From assembly GCF_001280125.1 (NCBI RefSeq), contig NZ_LGEG01000013.1, positions 1-64,000 of the forward strand: a stretch of DNA of 64,000 nt, in the 5' to 3' direction. The notes beneath the pieces were generated by a model, which worked only from the letters and a program-made list of their open reading frames with translations, did no database searches and had not been told where the DNA came from. Shown in pieces: positions 18,532 to 27,433 of this stretch. The position numbers were made by a program, and so were the translations under genes. The stretch comes from Streptomyces sp. NRRL F-6492. GTDB taxonomy: Bacteria; Actinomycetota; Actinomycetes; Streptomycetales; Streptomycetaceae. Every line of letters begins with the position of its first letter. Positions within the stretch are counted from its first letter, which is position 1.

Positions 18532-18805
18532 AGCGAAAGGCTTGGATGGGGACGAGTAGCGTCGTACGCAGCCATGAGCGACCCGGGGACGGTGAGAGCC
18601 CGGGGGCGAGCCCGATGTGAAGCATCACCCCGGAGCCGCCGGAAGAAAGCCGCCCCCCGGGCGCGGCGACTAGACCCGGCGTCGCGACCCCAATGAGGGG
18701 GCTCGGGTCGGTCACGTCCGGAGCCAAGGAGGGTGGTACCGCGGGAGCAGCGCTCTCGTCCCTCCGACGGAAGCAGAACCGTCCGTCCGGAGGAGAGTCC
18801 GCCGC
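18532..18805 (+). promoter_or_regulatory. T-box riboswitch (translational type) controlling ileS
   Basis: The leader holds the T-box sequence AGGGTGGTACCGCG (18730-18743), which pairs with the free acceptor end of uncharged tRNA. Upstream is a stem I region with GACGAGTAGCG and GAGAGCC elements, and a specifier ATC (18624-18626, an isoleucine codon) flanked by GAAGC and ACCCCGGAG, as expected for the specifier loop. After the T box, CCCTCC (18760-18765 region) can pair with the ribosome site GGAGGAG (18789-18795), which stands just before the ATG. Actinobacterial ileS leaders are known to regulate translation this way. Uncharged tRNA-Ile would free the ribosome site. The exact helix limits are approximate. 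Confidence 0.9.
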
Positions 18806-21800
18806 ATGACAGCGCCGCAGTACCGCCAGGTGCCCGCCCAGGTCGACCTGCCCGCCCTCGAGCACGCCGTGCTCGACTTCTGGCAGGAGAACAAGGTCTT
18901 CGCCAAGACCCTGGAGCAGTCCGAGGGACGCCCCGAGTGGGTGTTCTACGAGGGCCCGCCCACCGCCAACGGCATGCCGGGCGCCCACCACATCGAGGCC
19001 CGCGTCTTCAAGGACGTCTTCCCCCGCTTCCGGACCATGCGCGGCTACCACGTGGCCCGCAAGGCCGGCTGGGACTGCCACGGCCTGCCGGTCGAGCTCG
19101 CCGTCGAGAAGGAGCTCGGCTTCTCCGGCAAGAAGGACATCGAGGACTACGGCATCGCCGAGTTCAACGACAAGTGCCGCGAGTCGGTGACCCGCCACAC
19201 CGACGCCTTCGCCGAGCTGACGACCCGGATGGGCTACTGGGTCGACCTCGACGACGCGTACCGGACCATGGACCCCTCGTACATCGAGTCGGTCTGGTGG
19301 TCGCTGAAGCAGATCTTCGAGAAGGACCTGCTCGTCCAGGACCACCGGGTCGCCCCCTGGTGTCCCCGCTGCGGCACCGGCCTCTCGGACCACGAGCTGG
19401 CGCAGGGGTACGAGACGGTCGTCGACCCCTCGGTCTACGTCCGCTTCCCGCTGACCTCGGGACCGCTGGCCGGCCGGGCGGCGCTCCTGGTCTGGACGAC
19501 GACCCCGTGGACCCTGGTGTCCAACACGGCGGTCGCCGCCCACCCCGAGGTCACCTACGTGGTCGCCACCGACGGCGACGAGCAGGTCGTCGTCGCCGAG
19601 CCGCTGGTCGACAAGGCGCTCGGCGAGGGCTGGGTCACCACCGGCGAGACCTTCACCGGCAAGGACATGGAGCGCTGGACGTACCGGCGCCCGTTCGAGC
19701 TGATCGCGTTCCCGGAGCCGGCGCACTACGTCGTCAACGCCGAGTACGTGACGACCGAGGACGGCACGGGTCTGGTCCACCAGTCCCCCGCCTTCGGCGA
19801 GGACGACCTCAAGGTCTGCAAGGCGTACGGCCTGCCGGTCGTGAACCCGGTCCGCCCCGACGGCACCTTCGAGGAGGACGTGCCGCTGGTCGGCGGCGTC
19901 TTCTTCAAGAAGGCCGACGAGAAGCTGACCGCCGACCTGGACGCGCGCGGCCTGCTCTTCCGGCACATCGCGTACGAGCACAGCTACCCGCACTGCTGGC
20001 GCTGCCACACGGCGCTGCTCTACTACGCGCAGCCGTCCTGGTACATCCGTACGACCGCGGTCAAGGACCGCATGCTCGCGGAGAACGAGCGGACCAACTG
20101 GTTCCCCGAGTCGGTCAAGCACGGGCGCTTCGGCGACTGGCTGACCAACAACGTCGACTGGGCGCTCTCCCGCAACCGCTACTGGGGCACCCCGCTGCCG
20201 ATCTGGCGCTGCGAGGACGGGCACCTGACCTGCGTGGGCTCGCGCGCCGAGCTGACCGAGCTGACCGGCACCGACCAGTCGGGCCTGGACCCGCACCGCC
20301 CGTACATCGACGCGGTCACGTTCGCCTGCACCCACGAGGGCTGCTCGCTGGAGGCCGTCCGCGTCCCGGAGGTCATCGACGCCTGGTACGACTCGGGCTC
20401 GATGCCGTTCGCGCAGTACGGCTACCCGTACCAGAACAAGGAGCTGTTCGAGAGCCGCTACCCGGCGCAGTTCATCTCCGAGGCGATCGACCAGACCCGC
20501 GGCTGGTTCTACACGCTGATGGCCGTCGGCACCCTGGTCTTCGACCGGTCGTCGTACGAGAACGTGGTCTGCCTGGGCCACATCCTCGCCGAGGACGGCC
20601 GCAAGATGTCCAAGCACCTGGGGAACATCCTCCAGCCGATCCCGCTGATGGACCAGCACGGCGCCGACGCGGTCCGCTGGTTCATGGCGGCCGGCGGCTC
20701 GCCGTGGGCGGCCCGCCGGGTGGGCCACGGCACGATCCAGGAGGTCGTCCGCAAGACCCTCCTGACGTACTGGAACACGGTGGCCTTCCAGGCCCTCTAC
20801 GCCCGTACGTCCGGCTGGGCGCCGAGCGCGGCGGACCCGGCCCCGGCCGACCGCACGGTCCTCGACAAGTGGCTGCTGTCCGAGCTGAACACGCTGGTGG
20901 CCGAGGCCACCGAGGCGATGGAGTCGTACGACACCCAGCGCACCGGCAAGCTCCTGTCGGCGTTCGTCGACGACCTGTCCAACTGGTACGTGCGCCGCTC
21001 CCGCCGCCGCTTCTGGCAGGGCGACAAGGCGGCCCTGCGGACCCTGCACGAGGTCGTGGAGACGGTCACGCGCCTGATGGCCCCGCTGACCCCGTTCATC
21101 ACCGAGCGGGTCTGGCAGGACCTGGTGGTCCCGGTGGCTCCGGGCGCCCCGGAGTCGGTCCACCTGGCCACCTGGCCGGAGGCGGACGCCGCGCTGATCG
21201 ACGGCACGCTCTCCGAGCAGATGCTGCTCGTCCGGCGCCTGGTCGAGCTGGGCCGGGCGACGCGCGCCGAGTCGGGCGTGAAGACCCGCCAGCCGCTCTC
21301 CCGCGCCCTGGTGGCGGCCACGGGCTTCGCGGCCCTCTCCCCGGAGCTGCGGGCCCAGATCACGGAGGAGCTGAACGTCTCCTCGCTCGCGTCCCTCTCG
21401 GAGGTGGGCGGCAGCCTGGTCGACACCACCGCCAAGGCCAACTTCCGGGCCCTGGGCAAGCGCTTCGGCAAGGGCGTCCAGGACGTGGCGAAGGCGGTGG
21501 CGGCGGCGGACGCGGCGGCCCTCTCGCTGGCCCTGCGCTCCGGCGGGGCGAGCCTGGAGGTGAACGGCGAGACGATCACCGTCACCCCCGAGGAGATCAT
21601 CATCACGGAGACCCCCCGCGAGGGCTGGTCGGTCGCCTCGGACGCGGGCGCGACGGTCGCCCTGGACCTGGAGATCACCCCGGAGCTGCGCCGGGCGGGC
21701 CTGGCCCGTGACGCGATCCGGCTGATCCAGGAGGCCCGCAAGAACAGCGGCCTGGACGTCGCCGACCGCATCGCCCTGCGCTGGACCTCGGACTCCGAGG

Positions 21801-21949
21801 AGACCACGGACGCCCTGACGGCCCACGCGGCCCTCATCGCGGACGAGGTCCTGGCGACGGACCACGCGAACGGCGGGGCCGACGACAGCTACGGCGCTCC
21901 GTTCACGGACGAGGCCCTCGGCCTGACGTTCCGCCTCCGCAAGGCGTAG
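18806..21949 (+). CDS. ileS: isoleucyl-tRNA synthetase
   Basis: Class I aminoacyl-tRNA synthetase of 1047 aa that charges tRNA-Ile and edits valine. The first signature is the variant GMPGAHH after PPTAN (about residues 50-62), and the second is KMSKH (600-604). The editing (CP1) domain lies between them and an anticodon-binding domain follows. The signature forms and length resemble the long, eukaryote-like class of bacterial IleRS, which in other bacteria is linked to mupirocin tolerance; that link is only inference here. The ATG follows GGAGGAG at ten bases. Regulated by the upstream T-box and ended by a hairpin. Confidence 0.98.
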   Translation: MTAPQYRQVPAQVDLPALEHAVLDFWQENKVFAKTLEQSEGRPEWVFYEGPPTANGMPGAHHIEARVFKDVFPRFRTMRGYHVARKAGWDCHGLPVELAVEKELGFSGKKDIEDYGIAEFNDKCRESVTRHTDAFAELTTRMGYWVDLDDAYRTMDPSYIESVWWSLKQIFEKDLLVQDHRVAPWCPRCGTGLSDHELAQGYETVVDPSVYVRFPLTSGPLAGRAALLVWTTTPWTLVSNTAVAAHPEVTYVVATDGDEQVVVAEPLVDKALGEGWVTTGETFTGKDMERWTYRRPFELIAFPEPAHYVVNAEYVTTEDGTGLVHQSPAFGEDDLKVCKAYGLPVVNPVRPDGTFEEDVPLVGGVFFKKADEKLTADLDARGLLFRHIAYEHSYPHCWRCHTALLYYAQPSWYIRTTAVKDRMLAENERTNWFPESVKHGRFGDWLTNNVDWALSRNRYWGTPLPIWRCEDGHLTCVGSRAELTELTGTDQSGLDPHRPYIDAVTFACTHEGCSLEAVRVPEVIDAWYDSGSMPFAQYGYPYQNKELFESRYPAQFISEAIDQTRGWFYTLMAVGTLVFDRSSYENVVCLGHILAEDGRKMSKHLGNILQPIPLMDQHGADAVRWFMAAGGSPWAARRVGHGTIQEVVRKTLLTYWNTVAFQALYARTSGWAPSAADPAPADRTVLDKWLLSELNTLVAEATEAMESYDTQRTGKLLSAFVDDLSNWYVRRSRRRFWQGDKAALRTLHEVVETVTRLMAPLTPFITERVWQDLVVPVAPGAPESVHLATWPEADAALIDGTLSEQMLLVRRLVELGRATRAESGVKTRQPLSRALVAATGFAALSPELRAQITEELNVSSLASLSEVGGSLVDTTAKANFRALGKRFGKGVQDVAKAVAAADAAALSLALRSGGASLEVNGETITVTPEEIIITETPREGWSVASDAGATVALDLEITPELRRAGLARDAIRLIQEARKNSGLDVADRIALRWTSDSEETTDALTAHAALIADEVLATDHANGGADDSYGAPFTDEALGLTFRLRKA

Positions 21950-21955
21950 GGCCCC

Positions 21956-21998
21956 GGAAGGCCCGGCCCCCCCGCTCCCGGGGGGCGCCGGGCCTTCC
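21956..21998 (+). terminator. ileS terminator
   Basis: A 12-bp perfect stem (21956-21967 and 21987-21998) with an inner run of six C paired to six G begins seven bases after the ileS stop. Confidence 0.85.
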
Positions 21999-22041
21999 GC
22001 TTTCCCCGGGCCCGCGCCCCCGTACCCACCGCGCACGACGA

Positions 22042-22075
22042 AGGGCCGGCCCCCGGTTTCCCGGGAGCCGGCCCT
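22042..22075 (-). terminator. divIVA terminator
   Basis: A 9-bp perfect outer stem (22042-22050 and 22067-22075) with an inner CCCGG/CCGGG pairing lies 46 bases past the divIVA stop. It is the end of the division-cluster transcripts. Confidence 0.75.
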
Positions 22076-22120
22076 CGTAGCCTGCCGACGGCTACGCGCT
22101 CGTCGCGCGACCGCCCGCCG

Positions 22121-23266
22121 TCAGTTGTCGTCCTCGTCGATCAGGAAGCCCCGCATCGGCGCCGGAGCCTGCTGCATCGGCTGCGGTGCCTGCGGACGGA
22201 CCGGAGCCATCGGCTGGGTCATCGCCGGGGACATCTGCTGCTGACCGCCGCCGTAGGACGGGGCGCCGCCCATGGACGGGCCGCCACCCATCGTGCCGCC
22301 GCCGTAGGACGGCGCACCGGCGCCGGCCGAGGCCATCGACGGGGCCGGCGGCAGGGAGGCCGCGGCCGGGGTGCGCGGCGGAGCCAGCGAGTCGTCCGCC
22401 TGGGTCTCCAGCTGACGCAGCTGCGACTCCAGGTACGACTTCAGACGCGTGCGGTACTCGCGCTCGAAGCCCCGCAGGTCCTCGACCTTGCGCTCGAGGG
22501 TGGCGCGGGCGGACTCCAGGGAGCCCATCGCGACGCGGTGCTTCTCCTGCGCGTCCCGCTCCAGCGCGTCCGCCTTGGCGCGGGCGTCCCGCTCCAGGCC
22601 CTCGGCGCGCGAGCGCGCCTCGCCGACGATCTTGTTGGCCTCGGAACGGGCCTCCGCGATCGCCTGGTCGGCGGTCTGCTGTGCCAGCGAGAGGACACGC
22701 GCGGCGCTGTCGCCGCCGGGACCCTGCGCGGGCTGCTGCTGCTGCATCTGCTGCGGGTGACCCATCGGGCCGCCCTGCATCGGTCCACCCTGCATCGGGC
22801 CGCCCTGCATGGGGCCGCCCTGCATCGGGCCGGGACCCATCGGTCCACCCTGCATGGGGCCGCCCTGCATCGGGCCGGGGCCCATGGGCCCGCCCTGCAT
22901 GGGGCCGCCCTGCATGGGGCCGGCGGGAAGCTGAGGGGCACCGGAGGGCAGCTGCGGCGGGCCCATCTGCGGCGGCTGCTGCTGGACCGGCGGTCCGGAT
23001 ATGGCGGCGGGTACCGGCGCGCCGGGACCGACGGGACGATCCTGCTGCTCCGGAGGCTTGCGCATGTTCTGCTGCTGCTGGTTCTGCGCGGCGGCGCGCG
23101 TCGCGGCGGCCAGCTTGGCGCGCAGGTCCTCGTTCTCGCGAAGCAGGCGGGTCAGCTCGGCTTCGACCTCGTCGAGGAAGGCATCGACCTCGTCCTCGTC
23201 ATAGCCTTCTCGAAGGCGGACGGTCGTGAACTGCTTGTTCCGCACGTCCTCGGGAGTCAGCGGCAT
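22121..23266 (-). CDS. divIVA: polar growth coiled-coil protein DivIVA (Wag31-like)
   Basis: Cytoplasmic scaffold that marks hyphal tips and recruits the wall-building machine; essential in Streptomyces by published work. The protein has 381 aa. The N-terminal membrane-curvature domain starts [13 protein letters not shown] and runs to about 60. A Pro/Gln/Gly/Met-rich linker (about 70-180) contains tandem MQGGP and MGPGP units. A long coiled coil follows (about 195-290), then a Pro/Gly/Gln-rich tail ending GFLIDEDDN. The ATG has a GAGGTGAAG ribosome site. The linker repeats are coded by near-identical 15-bp DNA repeats. Confidence 0.97.
   Translation of the reverse strand: MPLTPEDVRNKQFTTVRLREGYDEDEVDAFLDEVEAELTRLLRENEDLRAKLAAATRAAAQNQQQQNMRKPPEQQDRPVGPGAPVPAAISGPPVQQQPPQMGPPQLPSGAPQLPAGPMQGGPMQGGPMGPGPMQGGPMQGGPMGPGPMQGGPMQGGPMQGGPMQGGPMGHPQQMQQQQPAQGPGGDSAARVLSLAQQTADQAIAEARSEANKIVGEARSRAEGLERDARAKADALERDAQEKHRVAMGSLESARATLERKVEDLRGFEREYRTRLKSYLESQLRQLETQADDSLAPPRTPAAASLPPAPSMASAGAGAPSYGGGTMGGGPSMGGAPSYGGGQQQMSPAMTQPMAPVRPQAPQPMQQAPAPMRGFLIDEDDN
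22765..22920. repeat. 15-bp tandem repeats in divIVA linker
   Basis: About ten copies of a 15-base unit of the form CATcGGGCCgCCCTG code for MQGGP or MGPGP. Copies differ mainly at third positions. Such arrays can change copy number by slippage. Confidence 0.85.
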
Positions 23267-23330
23267 CTCTTCTTCACCTCTACGTAGTCGTCGGCAGTCG
23301 GCAAGACCGTATCGTCCACACGCACCTCAC

Positions 23331-23621
23331 TCACCTCGCGAAACTGCTCACGATGGAGATCAGGATGTACACGATGATCATCAGAACGAAGAAGGACAGG
23401 TCGAGTGCCACGCCCCCGAGACGCAGCGGCGGGATGAGCCGCCGCAGGAGCTTGAGCGGTGGGTCGGTGACAGTGTAGGTGGCCTCAAGGACGACCACCA
23501 TCGCCCTACCGGGTTGCCATGAACGGGCGAACTGGAAGACGTAGTCCATGACAAGCCGGACGATCAGGAGGACGAGGAAGCACATCAGCACGATGTAGAC
23601 CACCTGTAGTGCGACGCCCAT
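23331..23621 (-). CDS. YggT family membrane protein
   Basis: A 96-aa membrane protein with hydrophobic stretches at about residues 4-30 and 70-93 joined by a basic linker containing PPLKLLRRLIPPLRLGG. This matches the YggT family, always found next to sepF and divIVA in Gram-positive bacteria and thought to help division or membrane organisation. The exact role is unknown. It starts 81 bases after sepF and ends 64 bases before divIVA, so the three are probably cotranscribed. Confidence 0.92.
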   Translation of the reverse strand: MGVALQVVYIVLMCFLVLLIVRLVMDYVFQFARSWQPGRAMVVVLEATYTVTDPPLKLLRRLIPPLRLGGVALDLSFFVLMIIVYILISIVSSFAR

Positions 23622-23702
23622 CCCGCGTTTCCCTCTCCCCTGGCCTGCGTGCTCTCGCTCGTCCGGTCGCCCTCGCGACCGGCCCGTCCGGTTCCTGTGT
23701 TC

Positions 23703-24323
23703 TCAGCTCTGGTTGAAGAATCCGCCCTCTGCGATCCGGGCCTTGTCCTCCGCCGTGACATCGACGTTAGCAGGCGACAACAGGAACACCTTCTGCGTCA
23801 CGCGCTCAATGCTGCCATGGAGCCCGAAGACGAGTCCGGCGGCGAAGTCGACAAGTCGCTTCGCGTCCGTGTCGTCCATCTCCGTGAGGTTCATGATCAC
23901 GGGGGTGCCCTCGCGGAAGTGTTCCCCGATGGTACGGGCCTCGTTGTAGGTCCGGGGGTGCAGCGTGGTGATGCGGTAGGGCTCCCGCTCGGACACGACC
24001 TTGGGCATGATCACCGGTGCGTTCTTCTCCAGGCTCGGGCGTTCGGGTGTGATGGATGCCACGGGGGCAATTCGGGCCGGACGTCCGCTTTCGGCGAGTA
24101 CCGGGACGGAATGGGCGACGGGCTCCCGGGGGGCCGGGGGCTTCACCACGCGCACCGGCTCCTCGTGCTCCACCTGGCGCGGGGGGGCGTGACGCCGCTC
24201 GCGCTCGGGCTCCGGCTCCAGCTCGGGTTCGAAGTCGTCGTCGGGGTCGAAGCCCCGGCCGTCGTACCCATCGTCCTCCACGAGGCCGAGGTAGACCGCC
24301 ATCTTGCGCATCGCGCCGGCCAT
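23703..24323 (-). CDS. sepF: cell division protein SepF
   Basis: A 206-aa cytoplasmic protein that ties FtsZ to the membrane, the likely Z-ring anchor in actinobacteria, which lack FtsA. The N-terminal helix [14 protein letters not shown] is amphipathic and fits membrane binding. A charged, disordered linker (about 15-110) follows. The C-terminal SepF domain carries the conserved [20 protein letters not shown] and ends in [16 protein letters not shown] precedes the ATG. A gap of 122 bases to yggS suggests an extra promoter. Confidence 0.96.
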   Translation of the reverse strand: MAGAMRKMAVYLGLVEDDGYDGRGFDPDDDFEPELEPEPERERRHAPPRQVEHEEPVRVVKPPAPREPVAHSVPVLAESGRPARIAPVASITPERPSLEKNAPVIMPKVVSEREPYRITTLHPRTYNEARTIGEHFREGTPVIMNLTEMDDTDAKRLVDFAAGLVFGLHGSIERVTQKVFLLSPANVDVTAEDKARIAEGGFFNQS

Positions 24324-24445
24324 GCTCCGATTCCTCCGCTCTGTGGTGGATCGGCCTTGTCACCAAGTGCCGGCGATCCACGGGTCGTCCCGCCGTTCTG
24401 CGGAATGACCATATTTTCTGCTGTGGTCCGACTTGCTTCGCGACG

Positions 24446-25165
24446 TTACCCGAGCTTCGGGCGGACTCCGAGTACCGCCGTACCGACGCGTACGTGTGTC
24501 GCCCCGGCGGCGACGGCCTCTTCGAGGTCTCCGCTCATCCCTGCCGACACCATGTTCGCAGCAGGACGGGTCGCGCGCAGGGCAGTCGACAAATCCATCA
24601 GCCGGTCGAAGGCCGCCCGGGGTTCGCCCGCGTACGGTCCGGCGAGCGGGGCGACCGTCATCAGACCGTCGAGCCGCAGTCCGGGGGCGGCGTCCACGGC
24701 AGCCGCCAACTCCTCGATCCCGTCCGGCGCGACGCCGCCGCGGTCGCCCCGCTCGCCGGACTCCGCGTCGAGCGCGACCTGGATCAGGCAGCCGAGTTCG
24801 TGCCCCCGCCTCTCCGCGGCGGCGGAGAGGGAGGAGACGAGCCTGGAACGGTCGACGGACTGCACCACATCGGCATAACCCGCCACCGATTTGACCTTGT
24901 TCGTCTGCAACTGGCCCACGAAGTGCCAGGTGAGGTCGAGATCGGCACAGGCGGCCGCCTTGGGGGCGGCGTCCTGGTCCCGGTTCTCGGCGACGTGCCG
25001 AACGCCCAGGCCGTGGAGGATTCTCACGTCGCTCGCGGGGTAGGTCTTGGTCACCACGATCAGGGTGACCTCCTCGCGCGCGCGTCCCGCGGCGGCGCAG
25101 GCGGCGGTGATGCGCGCCTCCACCCGGGCCAGGTTCTCGGCGAGTTCCGCCGTGCGGTCCGTCAT
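24446..25165 (-). CDS. YggS/PLPBP family pyridoxal phosphate-binding protein
   Basis: A 239-aa protein of the alanine-racemase fold that binds pyridoxal phosphate but is not known to be an enzyme; the family controls B6 and amino-acid balance. The cofactor lysine is in LIVVTKTYPASD (about residue 41), and the C-terminal SAGMSGDLEEAVAAGATHVRVG stretch is split here into SAGMSGDLEEA and THVRVGTAVLG, both typical of the family. The ATG at 25165 shares one base with the pgeF stop (TGATG), so translation is coupled. Confidence 0.95.
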   Translation of the reverse strand: MTDRTAELAENLARVEARITAACAAAGRAREEVTLIVVTKTYPASDVRILHGLGVRHVAENRDQDAAPKAAACADLDLTWHFVGQLQTNKVKSVAGYADVVQSVDRSRLVSSLSAAAERRGHELGCLIQVALDAESGERGDRGGVAPDGIEELAAAVDAAPGLRLDGLMTVAPLAGPYAGEPRAAFDRLMDLSTALRATRPAANMVSAGMSGDLEEAVAAGATHVRVGTAVLGVRPKLG

Positions 25166-25941
25166 CAGCTCTTTCCTGCCGGGGATCCGGAGCCCGCGCC
25201 CCGGGAGGGCTCGGCGTCCAACCAGACATATCCCGCGAGTCGCCCCGTGGTGCGGTCGCGGCGGTACGAGTAGTGGTCGCGGGACTCCAGGGTGCAGACC
25301 CCGGCGTCCTCCACGTCCCGGACCCCGAGCCGTTCGAGCTGCGCGCGCACTCCGGCGGCGACGTCGACGGCGGGGGTCCCCCAGGAGGTCTCCGCCGCGG
25401 CGGCCGGCTCGACGGCCGCGACCTCGTCGCGCATCGTCGCCGGCACCTCGTAGCACCGTCCGCAGACGGACGGTCCGGTGCGGGCGACGATGCGGGCGGG
25501 GTCGGCGCCGAGGCGGGTCATGGCCCGCACGGCGGCCGGGACGACCCCGGCGACCATGCCGGGCCGTCCGGCGTGGGCGGCGGCCGCGACCCCGGCGACG
25601 GGGTCGGCGAGCAGGACCGGGACGCAGTCGGCGGTGAGGACGGCGAGGGCGAGCCCGCTCCGGGTGGTGACGAGCGCGTCGACGGACGGGATCTCCGCGT
25701 CCCCCCAGGGTCCTTCGACCTCGGCCACGTCCGCGCCGTGCACCTGGTTCATCCAGACCGTCCGGGCCGGGTCGAGCCCGAGGGCCCCGGCGGCGAGCGA
25801 CCGGTTGGCGAGCACGGCCCCGGCGTCGTCGCCCACCGCGCCGCCGAGGTTGAGCTCCTCGTACGGAACGGCGCTCACCCCGCCCCACCGGTCGGTGAAG
25901 GCGAAGTGCGCGCCGTTCGCGTCGAAGCGCCGTCCTATCAC
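25165..25941 (-). CDS. pgeF: peptidoglycan editing factor PgeF (YlmD/YfiH laccase-domain family)
   Basis: A 258-aa member of the laccase-domain (DUF152) family. The metal-binding residues of the family are present: His in MNQVHG, Cys in [10 protein letters not shown] and His in [10 protein letters not shown]. Family members have been described both as purine nucleoside phosphorylase-type enzymes and as factors that prevent wrong amino acids in peptidoglycan stems; its place just after ftsZ fits the second role. The GTG start overlaps the ftsZ stop by four bases (GTGA). Confidence 0.93.
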   Translation of the reverse strand: MIGRRFDANGAHFAFTDRWGGVSAVPYEELNLGGAVGDDAGAVLANRSLAAGALGLDPARTVWMNQVHGADVAEVEGPWGDAEIPSVDALVTTRSGLALAVLTADCVPVLLADPVAGVAAAAHAGRPGMVAGVVPAAVRAMTRLGADPARIVARTGPSVCGRCYEVPATMRDEVAAVEPAAAAETSWGTPAVDVAAGVRAQLERLGVRDVEDAGVCTLESRDHYSYRRDRTTGRLAGYVWLDAEPSRGAGSGSPAGKS

Positions 25942-27155
25942 TTCAGGAAGTCCGGGACGTCCAGCTCCTCGGCCTGGCTGTCCGCGTACGGACGGGCCGG
26001 GGGGACCACCGGCGGGGCCGGGGTCAGCGGGGTCTCGTTGACGGCCGGGGCGGGCGGCTCGACCGGCGCGGGGGCCGGGTCCTCGCGCGGGGTCACCGTG
26101 CCGAGGCCGCCCAGCGGGCGGGAGGTCTCGGTGGCGCGGGGCGCCGGGGCGGGCTCCTCGCGCTTGGCGGAGACCGAGCCGATGATGTTGTCCCGGCGGG
26201 CCGGCGGCTGGCCGCCGTCGAAGCCGGCCGCGATGACGGTGACCCGGACCTCGTCGCCGAGGGCGTCGTCGATGACGGCGCCGAAGATGATGTTGGCCTC
26301 GGGGTGGGCCGCCTCGCTGACCAGCTGCGCGGCCTCGTTGATCTCGAAGAGGCCGAGGTCGCTGCCGCCGGAGATGGAGAGCAGCACGCCGCGGGCGCCG
26401 TCGATGGAGGCCTCCAGGAGCGGCGAGGAGATCGCCATCTCCGCGGCGGCCACCGCGCGGTCGTCGCCGCGGGCGGAGCCGATCCCCATGAGGGCCGATC
26501 CGGCCTCGGACATGACCGACTTGACGTCGGCGAAGTCGAGGTTGATCAGACCCGGGGTGGTGATGAGGTCGGTGATGCCCTGGACACCGCTCAGGAGGAC
26601 CTGGTCGGCCGACTTGAAGGCGTCGAGCACGGAGACCTGGCGGTCCGAGATCGAGAGCAGCCGGTCGTTGGGGATGACGATGAGGGTGTCGACCTCTTCG
26701 CGGAGCTCGGCGATGCCGTCCTCCGCCTGGTTGGCGCGGCGGCGTCCCTCGAAGGTGAACGGCCGGGTGACCACACCGATCGTGAGGGCGCCGAGCGAGC
26801 GCGCGATGTTGGCGACGACGGGGGCGCCGCCGGTGCCGGTGCCGCCGCCTTCGCCGGCGGTGACGAAGACCATGTCGGCCCCCTTGAGGACCTCCTCGAT
26901 CTCCTCGCGGTGGTCCTCTGCCGCCTTGCGACCGACGGCCGGGTTCGCCCCGGCGCCGAGGCCGCGGGTGAGTTCACGGCCGACGTCGAGCTTGACGTCG
27001 GCGTCGCTCATCAACAGCGCTTGCGCGTCGGTGTTGATCGCGATGAACTCGACGCCCTTGAGGCCGACCTCGATCATTCGGTTGATGGCATTGACACCAC
27101 CGCCGCCGACACCGATGACCTTGATGACTGCGAGGTAGTTCTGCGGTGCTGCCAC
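25938..27155 (-). CDS. ftsZ: cell division GTPase FtsZ
   Basis: Tubulin-like GTPase that forms the Z ring in vegetative cross-walls and the sporulation ladder. The protein has 405 aa and begins [19 protein letters not shown]. The GTP signature [12 protein letters not shown] is near residue 100, and the GTPase core ends near 315. A Pro/Ala/Glu linker of 70 residues leads to the conserved C-terminal peptide [10 protein letters not shown], the SepF binding tail. The GTG at 27155 was chosen over a start 12 codons upstream because GAGAGG stands eight bases before it and the protein then matches other Streptomyces FtsZ N-termini. Confidence 0.97.
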   Translation of the reverse strand: MAAPQNYLAVIKVIGVGGGGVNAINRMIEVGLKGVEFIAINTDAQALLMSDADVKLDVGRELTRGLGAGANPAVGRKAAEDHREEIEEVLKGADMVFVTAGEGGGTGTGGAPVVANIARSLGALTIGVVTRPFTFEGRRRANQAEDGIAELREEVDTLIVIPNDRLLSISDRQVSVLDAFKSADQVLLSGVQGITDLITTPGLINLDFADVKSVMSEAGSALMGIGSARGDDRAVAAAEMAISSPLLEASIDGARGVLLSISGGSDLGLFEINEAAQLVSEAAHPEANIIFGAVIDDALGDEVRVTVIAAGFDGGQPPARRDNIIGSVSAKREEPAPAPRATETSRPLGGLGTVTPREDPAPAPVEPPAPAVNETPLTPAPPVVPPARPYADSQAEELDVPDFLK

Positions 27156-27252
27156 GTCGAAGGCCTCTCGCCTCGAGTTACGTGTCGCCACCGCGCGGTT
27201 GGCCGCGCTGCGACGACGGATGCCGATTGGGACGGTCCGAAACGCCGACCCG

Positions 27253-27277
27253 AACCCTAACGTTGAAGTTTAGGGTT
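27253..27277 (-). promoter_or_regulatory. inverted repeat in the ftsZ leader
   Basis: Arms AACCCTAA (27253-27260) and TTAGGGTT (27270-27277) are exact inverted copies with a 9-base loop. The element lies about 100 bases upstream of the ftsZ start and would fall inside the leader of the promoter at 27314-27343. It is A+T-rich for this genome. Function unknown: it could be an operator or a second promoter region. Confidence 0.55.
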
Positions 27278-27281
27278 ACCA

Positions 27282-27317
27282 GTGTCTCTGTTCGCTGGAC
27301 TCTTCCGAACAGGACAC
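27282..27317 (-). promoter_or_regulatory. WhiA-type GACAC motifs upstream of ftsZ
   Basis: GACAC occurs on the plus strand at 27313-27317 and on the minus strand at 27282-27286. The WhiA/WhiB regulators, which switch on ftsZ for sporulation septation in other streptomycetes, recognise this core. One copy overlaps the -10 box of the putative ftsZ promoter. Confidence 0.5.
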
Positions 27318-27343
27318 TAAGTCGACAAGCGGCGCACGTTCAA
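27314..27343 (-). promoter_or_regulatory. putative ftsZ promoter
   Basis: On the minus strand, -35 TTGAAC (27338-27343) and -10 TAGTGT (27314-27319) are separated by 18 bases. Transcription would start near 27306, giving a leader of about 150 bases. Streptomyces ftsZ is known to have several promoters in the ftsQ-ftsZ gap, one of them developmental. Confidence 0.65.
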
Positions 27344-27372
27344 CGAACACGCCGAACCTCCCGTTTTTCTTT

Positions 27373-27385
27373 TCACCCTATGTGA
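27373..27385. promoter_or_regulatory. BldD-type box upstream of ftsZ
   Basis: TCACCCTATGTGA matches the BldD pattern TNAC-N5-GTNA at all fixed positions and is a palindrome in its outer bases. It lies about 30 bases upstream of the -35 box. BldD, bound to cyclic di-GMP, represses sporulation genes including ftsZ in other streptomycetes. Confidence 0.6.
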
Positions 27386-27433
27386 TCACCCGTAGCGGTG
27401 GCCAACCAGGGTGCTGGCCAGCGGCGATGCCCG

